DNA of 7,460 bases from Bacteroidota bacterium (GTDB lineage: Bacteria > Bacteroidota > Bacteroidia > Chitinophagales > Chitinophagaceae): NCBI GenBank assembly GCA_947463975.1, contig CANHUW010000078.1:1-7460 (forward strand), in the 5' to 3' direction. The position numbers were made by a program, and so were the translations under genes. Every line of letters begins with the position of its first letter. Position 1 is the stretch's first letter. Positions 1 through 6,334 of the stretch are shown here, piece after piece. The notes beneath the pieces are model-generated. The model did not search any database. It was given only the letters and a program-made list of their open reading frames with translations, and was not told the origin of the DNA.

Positions 1-254
1 ATGGGGCTACTACAATAGTTTAATCTATCCGTAATAGGTGTGATCTGATATAAAGGTCTTCTTTCTGCTAATTTTTCAAATGCGCGATGAATATAACCAA
101 CCGTTTGTTCAGTAGATACTACGCGTTCTCCATCTACTTCCATGATATTTTGGAATACACCGTGCGTTGCAGGATGCGTAGGACCAAAATTTAAGGTAGT
201 GGTTTGCTTTTCTATTGAACCTTCTGGTAATGTAATATTGTGATTTGCTTCCAT
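1..254 (-). CDS. nuoD: NADH:quinone oxidoreductase subunit D, N-terminal part (cut by window edge)
   Basis: This is the N-terminal 84 codons of the 49-kDa subunit of respiratory complex I; the rest lies beyond the left edge. The reverse strand opens at the ATG at 254 and reads without a stop. Visible family signatures are LNFGPTHPATHG (residues 21-32) and the segment GYIHRAFEKL followed by DRLNY (76-80). By family knowledge this subunit lines the quinone cavity together with NuoB. Counting without gaps, His31 and Tyr80 lie at the positions of the quinone-binding His38 and Tyr87 of the Thermus Nqo4 subunit, 49 residues apart in both. NuoD is a separate gene here, not a NuoCD fusion as in E. 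coli. It is last of the four nuo genes visible and starts 39 bases after nuoC, so it is very probably in the same operon. No Shine-Dalgarno sequence precedes it. Confidence 0.95.
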   Translation of the reverse strand, partial: MEANHNITLPEGSIEKQTTTLNFGPTHPATHGVFQNIMEVDGERVVSTEQTVGYIHRAFEKLAERRPLYQITPITDRLNYCSSP

Positions 255-293
255 GTTAATTTTATTTGCGTTGGCTTCTTAAAAATTATTAGA

Positions 294-800
294 TTATCCT
301 CTGCCAAACATTTCATCATCCTTATCAATTCTGGTTTGATCTTCTAGTGGGAATTCTTTTCTTAATGGGAAATAGTCCATTTCATCCACATTTAAAATGC
401 GCTTTAAATTTGGATGTCCAACAAAATTCACACCAAAGAAATCATAGGTTTCTCGCTCCATCCAATTGGCAGCTTCAAATAATTTACTTGCTGTAAACAC
501 ATCTGGCGCATTTACTGATGTTGCAATACTATATCTGATTCTTACATTTTCTTTGAAGTTATGCAAATGATAAACCACCACTAATTCTCCACCTACATTG
601 TCTGGATAGTTTACTGCACACAAATCAGTTAAAAATGTAAAACCTAAATTAGGTTCGTCATATAAGAACTGCATCACTTTCAAATTCAAATCTTTAGCAG
701 ATTCAAAAGAAAGCATACCATTAGCAGTACTAAATGCAAATACTTGCTCTCCAAACTTGGCTACTAATTGTTCTTGTATATATTCGTTCGTCAAAGCCAT
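294..800 (-). CDS. nuoC: NADH:quinone oxidoreductase subunit C (30-kDa subunit)
   Basis: This is a 168-residue peripheral-arm subunit of complex I that has no cofactor and helps assemble the Q module with NuoD and NuoB. The diagnostic 30-kDa signature ERETYDFFG is at residues 115-123, followed by the conserved region FVGHPNLKRIL (126-136) and YFPLRKEFPLED (143-154), which ends nearly every NuoC. The length suits a stand-alone NuoC without extensions. The start at 800 is chosen because it lies only 7 bases after the nuoB stop and gives the usual N-terminus; those 7 bases are A/T only, so there is no Shine-Dalgarno site and translation may be coupled to nuoB. The C-terminus ends in a short acidic tail (residues 158-168), after which nuoD follows. 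Confidence 0.96.
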   Translation of the reverse strand: MALTNEYIQEQLVAKFGEQVFAFSTANGMLSFESAKDLNLKVMQFLYDEPNLGFTFLTDLCAVNYPDNVGGELVVVYHLHNFKENVRIRYSIATSVNAPDVFTASKLFEAANWMERETYDFFGVNFVGHPNLKRILNVDEMDYFPLRKEFPLEDQTRIDKDDEMFGRG

Positions 801-807
801 AATTTTT

Positions 808-1395
808 TTATTGAATGCCGTAGCTGTTTAATAATGCTTTGTATTGTTCGCTATTTCTTCTTCTCACACTTTCTTGACCTACTAAATCTTGCACTTTCAT
901 AAATCCATCTATAATCGCTTCTGGTCTTGGAGGACATCCTGGAACATATACATCTACTGGAATTACTTGATCAATACCTTGCAAAACACTGTATGTATCA
1001 AAAATACCGCCACTAGATGCACAAGCACCCACCGCAATCACCCAACGTGGCTCTGCCATTTGAATATATACCTGTCTTAACACGGGTGCCATTTTTTTAG
1101 CAATCGTTCCCATCACCATTAATAGGTCGCACTGACGAGGAGAAAATCCCACACGCTCAGATCCAAATCTTGATAAATCATAGTGTGATGCCATGGTTGC
1201 CATAAATTCAATTCCACAACAAGATGTTGCAAACGGCAAAGGCCATAATGAATTTTTTCTTGCTAAACCTACTACAGAACTTAACTGAGTAGCAAAAAAT
1301 CCATCTCCAGAAATACCATCTGGTGCAGTACCCATTGAAATTGCTTCTGCAATATTCGCTTCTTTAGGATGAACATTAAATCTAACTGGACGCAT
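808..1395 (-). CDS. nuoB: NADH:quinone oxidoreductase subunit B (PSST, carries 4Fe-4S cluster N2)
   Basis: This 195-residue subunit holds the terminal iron-sulfur cluster N2, which passes electrons to quinone at the NuoB/NuoD interface on the cytoplasmic face of the inner membrane. The cluster ligands are visible: the tandem cysteines Cys59-Cys60 in ATSCCGIEF, Cys125 in VGACASSGG and Cys154 in VPGCPPRPEA. A fifth cysteine, Cys89 in SPRQCDLL, is not a ligand in the known family. The block RFGSERVGFSPRQCD (76-90) and the MGTIAKKMAPVLRQVY segment are classical. The roughly 40 residues before the core are variable. It starts 25 A/T-rich bases after nuoA and ends 7 bases before nuoC, which fits one transcript. 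Nothing is missing or truncated. Confidence 0.97.
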   Translation of the reverse strand: MRPVRFNVHPKEANIAEAISMGTAPDGISGDGFFATQLSSVVGLARKNSLWPLPFATSCCGIEFMATMASHYDLSRFGSERVGFSPRQCDLLMVMGTIAKKMAPVLRQVYIQMAEPRWVIAVGACASSGGIFDTYSVLQGIDQVIPVDVYVPGCPPRPEAIIDGFMKVQDLVGQESVRRRNSEQYKALLNSYGIQ

Positions 1396-1420
1396 ATTAA
1401 TTCAATTAATTTTTAATAAA

Positions 1421-1822
1421 TTAGTCTTCCCACTTTAAAGCACCTTTCTTCAATATGTATATAAACCCAACTAAGAAAAATCCAACAAACATCACCACTT
1501 CAAAAAAACCTGTCCAACCTAAACTTTTAAAATTCACCGCATAAGGATAGAAGAAAATAACTTCCACATCAAATAAAACAAATAGAATAGCCACTAAAAA
1601 ATATTTGATCGCCATAGGAGATCTTGCATCACCGTGTGATTCAATACCACTAGTGAAAGTGGCTAATTTATCAGATGTTTTTCGCTTAGGACCTAAGAAG
1701 CTGGATACTAATATCATGAAGGCTACGAAGCCCGCTGCAAAGATGATTTGCAAAGCAATGGGCAAGTAATTTGATGCACTATTGGTTTCGTTAGCAGACA
1801 ACAAGAAATGTTGCAAATTCAT
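1421..1822 (-). CDS. nuoA: NADH:quinone oxidoreductase subunit A (membrane anchor, ND3 type)
   Basis: This is a 133-residue membrane subunit of complex I with three predicted helices at about residues 20-42, 71-93 and 104-124. The hallmark KYFLVAILFVLFDVEVIFFY lies at 73-92, with the conserved acidic pair Asp85 and Glu87. The loop between helices 1 and 2 reads DKLATFTSGIESHGDAR (51-67); other NuoA proteins have an ESG or ECG core there, so Thr57 replaces a conserved glutamate. The frame stays open to an ATG at 1864, adding 14 residues, but that start is rejected: the extra stretch contains the promoter-like element at 1842-1849, and the 1822 start gives a normal N-terminus (MNLQHFLLSAN). This is the first gene of the operon nuoABCD. 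No Shine-Dalgarno sequence is present. Confidence 0.95.
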   Translation of the reverse strand: MNLQHFLLSANETNSASNYLPIALQIIFAAGFVAFMILVSSFLGPKRKTSDKLATFTSGIESHGDARSPMAIKYFLVAILFVLFDVEVIFFYPYAVNFKSLGWTGFFEVVMFVGFFLVGFIYILKKGALKWED

Positions 1823-1841
1823 ACGAGTTATTTTGGTGCCG

Positions 1842-1849
1842 CAAAAATA
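1842..1849 (-). promoter_or_regulatory. Bacteroidota-type -7 element of the nuo operon promoter
   Basis: The minus strand reads TATTTTTG, a full match to the TAnnTTTG -7 consensus of the Bacteroidota primary sigma factor, and continues as CGGCACC. It lies 19 bases before the nuoA ATG at 1822, giving a predicted leader of about a dozen bases. No clear -33 TTTG is seen; only a T-rich stretch sits about 17-18 bases further upstream, inside the terminator tail. Location between terminator and gene supports the call. Confidence 0.6.
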
Positions 1850-1872
1850 CACAAAGGATGGCACCTAAAACG

Positions 1873-1900
1873 AAAAACTCCCCATAAAAGGGGAGTTTTT
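1873..1900 (-). terminator. Rho-independent terminator after the TPR gene
   Basis: A perfect 11-bp inverted repeat (1873-1883 with 1890-1900; core CTCCCC/GGGGAG) closes on a 6-base loop. Read on the minus strand it follows the TPR gene stop by 20 bases and ends in TTTTTCGTTTT. Read on the plus strand the stem is also followed by a T run (TTTTTT, then eight Ts), so it could work in both directions, though no plus-strand gene runs into it. It insulates the nuo operon from the upstream gene. Confidence 0.88.
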
Positions 1901-1920
1901 TATACTTTTTTTTACAAAGC

Positions 1921-3636
1921 TTAATTCTTAGCTGGCTCTTTGGCTTTCATCTTTTTATAGATCTCCCAGTTTTTCATCAAACCATCTTTAATTTGAACGG
2001 TTTGAGGTTCAGCAGGGATAATCTCCAATACTTTGTCACACATTGCAATTGCATTTTCAAAGTCTTTATTTTCGTTGTAATAACCCATCATTGTATAATA
2101 ATTTGAGATAAATCCTTGTTTATACTTAGACGGATCTTTAGCAAAGAACTCATTTTGCAATTTTGCCGCTTCAAACTGCAAGCCTAAAGCATGCGCAGTG
2201 TCTATTAATTTAGCCGCTTTATTGTTAAAATTATATCCATTGGGCTTGTCTGGGAAAGCAGCGATATATTCTTTTGCGGCAGCAGCAGCTGTTACGCCAT
2301 CTTTTGCATTAATTGCCAAAGAGGCTGTTTTATAGAAATATACTTCATCTTTCACGCCTCTTAAGGCTGAATAATCAGCATACCATTTTAAAGCCTCCGC
2401 ATACATAGCTGCTTTTTCATACATATCAGCACCTAATTTGTAATACTTTAATTTGTTGGCTTTTTGTGTTTCACCAGCAATTGCTTTAGTCAATAAATCA
2501 GCTAAAACAGCTTGATTACCTGGGAATTTAGAGTATACCTTAACGGCTAACTCATAATCAGAACTCTCGATTTTCTCAACAGCCTTATTATTTAAAAATT
2601 GATCCACATAGCTTTTTGAGCTAACAGAATCTCCTTTACGATCAGCAATATAGGCTAACAATATGCTTAGTCTTGGTAAAGCAGTAACCCCTACAGCAGC
2701 CTCTAATTCTTTCGCTTTCGCCAAAGATTGATCGTATTGACCAGCTTGGAATAAATAGTCTGCATTTAAGAAATCCAATACTGGATCCTTATCTGCATAT
2801 TTCAAGTAAGTATCTAGATTAGATTTAGCAGAATCTGTATTCTTGTCTGAATAATAAGTGTATTTAGACATGTACACTGGAGCAATCGCTTGGTCAATCT
2901 CTACCGCTTTTCTGAAGTTTTCTTCTAAAGACTCTTTATTCGCTTGGGTTTGGTACACCTTACCAATTCTATAATATGCATAGGCACTCTTTGCATCACG
3001 GTTGATCGCTTCTTGGAAAGCACTTACTGCTTCACCACCACGCTCACCACCTAATTTCAAGTAATTAATCCCTAAGTTGATGTATAAGCTTGCGCCAGCA
3101 GTCTCGTTAGAAGAAACGGTTTCTTTTAATTTATCAATGGCGAATTGATGATCTCCAATATTACTAGGTAACTCGGCAAATACACGGCCAATAGCATTGA
3201 TAATTTCTGGATTAGGCTTTCCTTTTAATTTGCCTTTAGCAATTAAAGAACTCGTAATAGCTACCTCTAAATTTTGTTTCACTGCATTGTCATCAACCCC
3301 TTCCAAAGATTGAATATGTGCCATACCCACTAATAACCAAGCATCGTTTCCCTTAGCTTGTAAAGCTTGTTGGTAAAGGGTTTTAGCTTGTTGAATAGAT
3401 TCCGGAGTAGATACACCATTATAGTTTTGAGATAAAAGCGCTTGGCCATACCAGAAAGTAGTTTCTGGATCACCTGGATTTTTATCTAATGCTTCTTTGA
3501 AAAAAGTCAAAGCAGATTTGTTTTTTTCATAGTTCAACATTTTCACACCTTCTGCTAATGGAGACACAGGCACTTGAGCATTCAAACCTGTAACTACCAA
3601 TGCAGCACTCATCATTAATACAACCACTTTTTTCAT
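1921..3636 (-). CDS. Secreted tetratricopeptide-repeat protein
   Basis: This 571-residue protein of unknown specific role is probably periplasmic. Residues 1-20 form a Sec signal peptide (Lys2-Lys3, hydrophobic stretch VVVLMMSAALVV, likely cut after LNA at 20); there is no lipobox cysteine. The mature part is nearly all helical and built of TPR-like units, clearest around 24-57, 183-216, 217-250, 285-318, 397-430 and 511-544, with patterns such as AYYRIGKVYQTQ and AIAMCDKVLEIIP. No catalytic motif is seen, so a scaffold or protein-protein binding role is inferred from fold type alone. The C-terminus is lysine-rich (KKMKAKEPAKN). It follows the PstS-like lipoprotein gene on the same strand by 115 bases, a gap holding a possible promoter, and is closed by the hairpin at 1873-1900. 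Pairing of such a TPR gene with a PstS-like gene is, from memory, common in Bacteroidota. Confidence 0.88.
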   Translation of the reverse strand: MKKVVVLMMSAALVVTGLNAQVPVSPLAEGVKMLNYEKNKSALTFFKEALDKNPGDPETTFWYGQALLSQNYNGVSTPESIQQAKTLYQQALQAKGNDAWLLVGMAHIQSLEGVDDNAVKQNLEVAITSSLIAKGKLKGKPNPEIINAIGRVFAELPSNIGDHQFAIDKLKETVSSNETAGASLYINLGINYLKLGGERGGEAVSAFQEAINRDAKSAYAYYRIGKVYQTQANKESLEENFRKAVEIDQAIAPVYMSKYTYYSDKNTDSAKSNLDTYLKYADKDPVLDFLNADYLFQAGQYDQSLAKAKELEAAVGVTALPRLSILLAYIADRKGDSVSSKSYVDQFLNNKAVEKIESSDYELAVKVYSKFPGNQAVLADLLTKAIAGETQKANKLKYYKLGADMYEKAAMYAEALKWYADYSALRGVKDEVYFYKTASLAINAKDGVTAAAAAKEYIAAFPDKPNGYNFNNKAAKLIDTAHALGLQFEAAKLQNEFFAKDPSKYKQGFISNYYTMMGYYNENKDFENAIAMCDKVLEIIPAEPQTVQIKDGLMKNWEIYKKMKAKEPAKN

Positions 3637-3677
3637 CAGTTTCTTTTTTTCAGTTTAAAAACAAATACTCTTATAGA

Positions 3678-3706
3678 GAAAGCTAAAAATATTAATTTTT
3701 TTGCAA
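3678..3706 (-). promoter_or_regulatory. Possible promoter of the TPR gene
   Basis: In the AT-rich 115-base gap before the TPR gene, the minus strand shows TTG (3706-3704), 18 bases, then TAGCTTTC (3685-3678), seven of eight matches to TAnnTTTG. This would leave a leader of about 35 bases. The region is so AT-rich that chance matches are likely. If it is real, the TPR gene can be expressed apart from the two genes upstream. Confidence 0.35.
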
Positions 3707-3751
3707 GAATTCTATTAATTTTTTATTAAAAACGCTAAAATCTGTTAGTAT

Positions 3752-4660
3752 TTAGAGCAAGCCCTTTCTTTCTTTGAAACTCATTTTAGCGGGGACCAAG
3801 AAAGACCTTTTAAAGATCAACTGCCCCCTTTCTAAACTCATGAAGTTTAAGAATCCAGAACCCAAACCAGGAGCATTTTCTTTTAGAATAAAATAAATGG
3901 GTAAGGAAAGCGAATATTGACCCTTGCTAATGGTAGAAGGAGATGGGTGAGAAAAGTACCCTTTTTCGATACAAAGCGTACATTCTACTAGCCCAGTCTT
4001 CACTTTTTCTCTAAATGCAGCCTGTTTTTGGTCATAGGTATCCGCAATCCAGTTCATCCCCACAAAACCAATGGCCTCTGGATGGGCCGCTACATATTCA
4101 ATCACCGCCTCACTTCCGGCTGCTGCCATTACATTTTTTCCTAATGTATTATTCTTGGCCAAACTGTCTTTTATGAATCTAATTACCCCCGTCAAATTAT
4201 TACCATCCATCACCACTTTACCCTCTTTTCTACCCACTAAATAGTCTTGAAGGTCTTGCATGGTAAAAACCGTATCCTTGGCTTGCTGATGTACAATCAC
4301 TGCCACTGCATTGTAAGCCAAAATACCAAAAGTGGGGTTAAAACCTAATTGTGTTTTAAAACCCTCCTGCTCTTTTTTATCCAATCCTCTTGTGACAATC
4401 ACCATTCTAGTACTATCCTCCACTAAATCCTTCATACACTCAATTTCAGATTTATAGTGTACTATAATATTGGCTTTTGGATAACTAGAAGCAAATACTT
4501 TTAGTTGTTCATCAATAAAAGGTTTAAAACTTTGTTCTACAGAAATATGAATAGTTCCCTCGTTAGGGGTATCCACAGCAGCTTGTTTTTGTTGGTTATT
4601 ACAAGCTATCAGCACAAGCAGCAAAGCTGCCACAGTAAACAGTTTCATTAAAATTTTCAT
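3752..4660 (-). CDS. PstS-like periplasmic substrate-binding lipoprotein
   Basis: This is a 302-residue bacterial solute-binding protein of the phosphate-binding (PstS/PBP-like) type. A lipoprotein signal ends in LIAC with Cys20 as the lipidated residue. The residues after Cys20 (NNQQKQ) carry no acidic surface-export signal, so a periplasm-facing anchor is inferred. Recognisable blocks are ISVEQSFKPFIDEQ (39-52), MVIVTRGLDKKE (86-97), VMDGNNLTGVIRFIKDSL (150-167), GSEAVIEYVAAHPEAIGFVG (182-201) and ERGQLIFKRSFLVP (277-290). The usual PstS anion loop with SGT is replaced by NLT (155-157), so phosphate as ligand is not assured. The frame is open to an ATG at 4717, but that start would overlap the upstream gene by 41 bases and spoil the lipoprotein signal; 4660 (or 4648) is preferred. 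No pstC, pstA or pstB is adjacent. It starts 16 bases after the small membrane gene, so the two are probably co-transcribed. Confidence 0.82.
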   Translation of the reverse strand: MKILMKLFTVAALLLVLIACNNQQKQAAVDTPNEGTIHISVEQSFKPFIDEQLKVFASSYPKANIIVHYKSEIECMKDLVEDSTRMVIVTRGLDKKEQEGFKTQLGFNPTFGILAYNAVAVIVHQQAKDTVFTMQDLQDYLVGRKEGKVVMDGNNLTGVIRFIKDSLAKNNTLGKNVMAAAGSEAVIEYVAAHPEAIGFVGMNWIADTYDQKQAAFREKVKTGLVECTLCIEKGYFSHPSPSTISKGQYSLSLPIYFILKENAPGLGSGFLNFMSLERGQLIFKRSFLVPAKMSFKERKGLL

Positions 4661-4676
4661 TATAAAGATTGAAAAA

Positions 4677-4904
4677 TTAGTAGTCTTGTTTGAATCCTCT
4701 AAACAATCTAAATCCACCGTATAATAAACACATTACTCCAAAGATCATTCTAAATTCAGCATCTATATTCATAATCTGTTCTATGTTAAACCACTTGGCT
4801 CCCAACATCAAAACAGCCGAGCCCAAGATTAAAGTAGCCATGGTGAAATCGTATATTTTTCTGAAAAATCGATAGGAACGCTCAGATTGCTCTCTTGTAT
4901 CCAT
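4677..4904 (-). CDS. Small two-helix membrane protein, function unknown
   Basis: This is a 75-residue protein I cannot assign to a named family. The N-terminus is charged (MDTREQSERSYRFFRK). Two hydrophobic helices lie at about 18-37 (YDFTMATLILGSAVLMLGAK) and 51-66 (FRMIFGVMCLLYGGFR), joined by a short loop with Asp48 and Glu50. The tail FRLFRGFKQDY is basic and aromatic. Positive charges on both ends suggest that both termini face the cytoplasm. It is likely a real gene: it heads a same-strand run, ends 16 bases before the PstS-like lipoprotein start, and has a clean membrane-protein pattern. The overlapping plus-strand reading frame (4690-4875) looks like its shadow. Its job is inferred only from company: an inner-membrane partner of the lipoprotein and TPR protein, perhaps related to TonB/ExbB-type envelope machinery, which is not visible here. 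Confidence 0.75.
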   Translation of the reverse strand: MDTREQSERSYRFFRKIYDFTMATLILGSAVLMLGAKWFNIEQIMNIDAEFRMIFGVMCLLYGGFRLFRGFKQDY

Positions 4905-4924
4905 CTTTATTACATTTTAGGAAA

Positions 4925-4954
4925 GCAATTTAAACAATTATCTTTACACCCAAA
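4925..4954 (-). promoter_or_regulatory. Possible promoter of the small membrane protein / PstS-like genes
   Basis: On the minus strand, TTTG (4954-4951) is followed after 18 bases by TAAATTGC (4932-4925), six of eight matches to the TAnnTTTG -7 consensus. It lies about 20 bases before the ATG at 4904, within the 60-base divergent gap shared with hisS. The match is weak; the argument is mainly that some promoter must lie in this gap. Confidence 0.3.
4939..4946 (+). promoter_or_regulatory. Probable -7 element of the hisS promoter
   Basis: TATCTTTA matches TAnnTTTG at seven of eight positions and lies 18 bases before the hisS ATG. A T-run at 4915-4918 is 20 bases upstream, at the expected distance for a poor -33 element. 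A leader of roughly a dozen bases is implied, too short for a T-box or attenuator. Confidence 0.45.
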
Positions 4955-4964
4955 TATTAACTGA

Positions 4965-6332
4965 ATGAGTAAACCTTCCATTCCTCAGGGCACAAGAGAT
5001 TTTAATGCTGCAACAGTGCACAAGCGTCAATACATTTTAAACACCATTAAGCATGTATTTGAAACTTTTGGATTTCAGCCATTAGAAACTCCTGCTATGG
5101 AGAACTTGGATACTTTAATGGGCAAGTATGGAGAAGAAGGCGATAAGTTAATATTTAAAATTTTGAACAACGGATTAGACAATCCTCAGAAAGAAATCCA
5201 AACCAAAGAAGGTTTTGAAAAAATATTACTTGGGAAATCTACCTCCACCATTACCGAAAGAGCACTTCGTTATGATTTAACTATTCCTTTTGCAAGATAT
5301 GTTGCCATGCATCATGGTTCATTAACCTTTCCTTTTAAGAGATATCAGATGCAACCTGTTTGGAGAGCTGATAGACCACAAAAAGGAAGATACAGAGAGT
5401 TCTATCAATGTGATGCAGATATTGTGGGTAGTGAAAGTTTAATCAACGAAGTTGATCTTGTGTCAATTTATGTAAGTGCATTTAAAGCATTACAATTACC
5501 CGTAACCATAAAAGTAAATAATAGAAAAATATTATTAGCATTAGCACAGGTATGTGGTGGTGAAGAAAAATTAATTGACTTAACTATTGCTATAGATAAA
5601 TTGGATAAAATTGGATGGGAAAAAGTGCAAGAAGAATTAAGTGCAAAAGGGTTTAATGAAGCGCAACAAAACACCATTCATACCTACTTAACTATTAGTG
5701 GAACGAATCAAGAAAAATTAACCAAACTAGCACAACTATTAGCAGGTAATGAAAGTGCAACTAAGGGTATTGAAGAGATTAATTTTGTGTTGAATTATCA
5801 TCAAGCAACTGGCATGGCTTCTTTTATTGAAGCAGATTTTACCTTAGCAAGAGGATTAAATTATTACACTGGAATAATTTTTGAAGTAAAAGCGAATGAC
5901 GCTCAAATGGGCAGTATTGGCGGCGGAGGAAGATATGATGACTTAACCGGATTGTTTGGCGTGAACAATGTTCCTGGAGTTGGAATTAGTTTTGGGGTGG
6001 ATAGAATTTTTGATGTGTTAGAAGAAAAACAATTATTTCCTAGCACTATAGAAGCGGGAACGCAAGTATTGTTTTTTAATCTAGGAGAGCAAGAAGCTGC
6101 ATCGGCATATTTGCAAATGATGCAATTAAGAAATAAAAAAATTGCTTGTGAAATGTACCCTGAAAAGAGCAAATTTGACAAGCAATTTAAATATGCTGAG
6201 AAAAAAAATATTCCTCAAATTGTGATCATTGGATCGGAAGAATTAGCGGCCTCACAATGCACCGTAAAAAACTTAGCAACAGGCCAACAAAACACCATCA
6301 GTTTCGAAGCATTAAAAACTTACTTCGACTAG
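4965..6332 (+). CDS. hisS: Histidine--tRNA ligase
   Basis: This cytoplasmic class II aminoacyl-tRNA synthetase charges tRNA(His) with histidine. The 455-residue length is normal. The N-terminus SIPQGTRDF (5-13) is the usual opening. Motif 2 is in PVWRADRPQKGRYREFYQCD (131-150). The histidine-specific motif reads ARGLNYYTG (295-303), with the catalytic arginine at 296; many family members have Asp where Asn299 stands here. The glycine-rich GSIGGGGRYDDL (316-327) and motif 3 GVGISFGVDRIFDVL (338-352) follow. The C-terminal anticodon-binding domain covers about 365-455. The start at 4965 matches the family N-terminus and is preceded by ATTAACTGA, without a Shine-Dalgarno sequence. It is divergent from the small membrane gene (60-base gap), and its stop lies 2 bases from that of the convergent downstream gene. 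Confidence 0.98.
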   Translation: MSKPSIPQGTRDFNAATVHKRQYILNTIKHVFETFGFQPLETPAMENLDTLMGKYGEEGDKLIFKILNNGLDNPQKEIQTKEGFEKILLGKSTSTITERALRYDLTIPFARYVAMHHGSLTFPFKRYQMQPVWRADRPQKGRYREFYQCDADIVGSESLINEVDLVSIYVSAFKALQLPVTIKVNNRKILLALAQVCGGEEKLIDLTIAIDKLDKIGWEKVQEELSAKGFNEAQQNTIHTYLTISGTNQEKLTKLAQLLAGNESATKGIEEINFVLNYHQATGMASFIEADFTLARGLNYYTGIIFEVKANDAQMGSIGGGGRYDDLTGLFGVNNVPGVGISFGVDRIFDVLEEKQLFPSTIEAGTQVLFFNLGEQEAASAYLQMMQLRNKKIACEMYPEKSKFDKQFKYAEKKNIPQIVIIGSEELAASQCTVKNLATGQQNTISFEALKTYFD

Positions 6333-6334
6333 AT

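Noticed and set aside
889..1080. Plus-strand open frame of 63 codons opposite nuoB
   Set aside because: It lies wholly within nuoB, and its product (rich in W, H, N, T) has no family feature; it is an antisense shadow.
1823..1864. N-terminal extension of nuoA to ATG 1864
   Set aside because: The extra codons (PSFVYFCGTKITR) cover the promoter element at 1842-1849 and are not typical of NuoA.
3690..3725. Repeated ATTAAT/AATTAAT motifs resembling an inverted repeat or a terminator for the PstS-like gene
   Set aside because: The motif is self-complementary and made of A and T only, in very AT-rich DNA; no GC-containing stem supports a hairpin.
4661..4717. N-terminal extension of the PstS-like gene to ATG 4717
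   Set aside because: It overlaps the upstream gene and places 19 polar residues before a well-formed lipoprotein signal peptide.
4690..4875. Plus-strand open frame of 61 codons opposite the small membrane gene
   Set aside because: The minus-strand frame has a better membrane-protein pattern and operon spacing; this one resembles its mirror image in low-complexity AT-rich DNA.
5859..5864. Asn299 in the HisS motif RGLNYY instead of the more common Asp
   Set aside because: From memory, Asn at this position is usual in Bacteroidota histidyl-tRNA synthetases, and all other catalytic motifs are intact.
5468..6181. Two minus-strand open frames (5468-5677 and 5903-6181) inside hisS
   Set aside because: hisS is unambiguous and uninterrupted across this stretch; these frames are antisense shadows.
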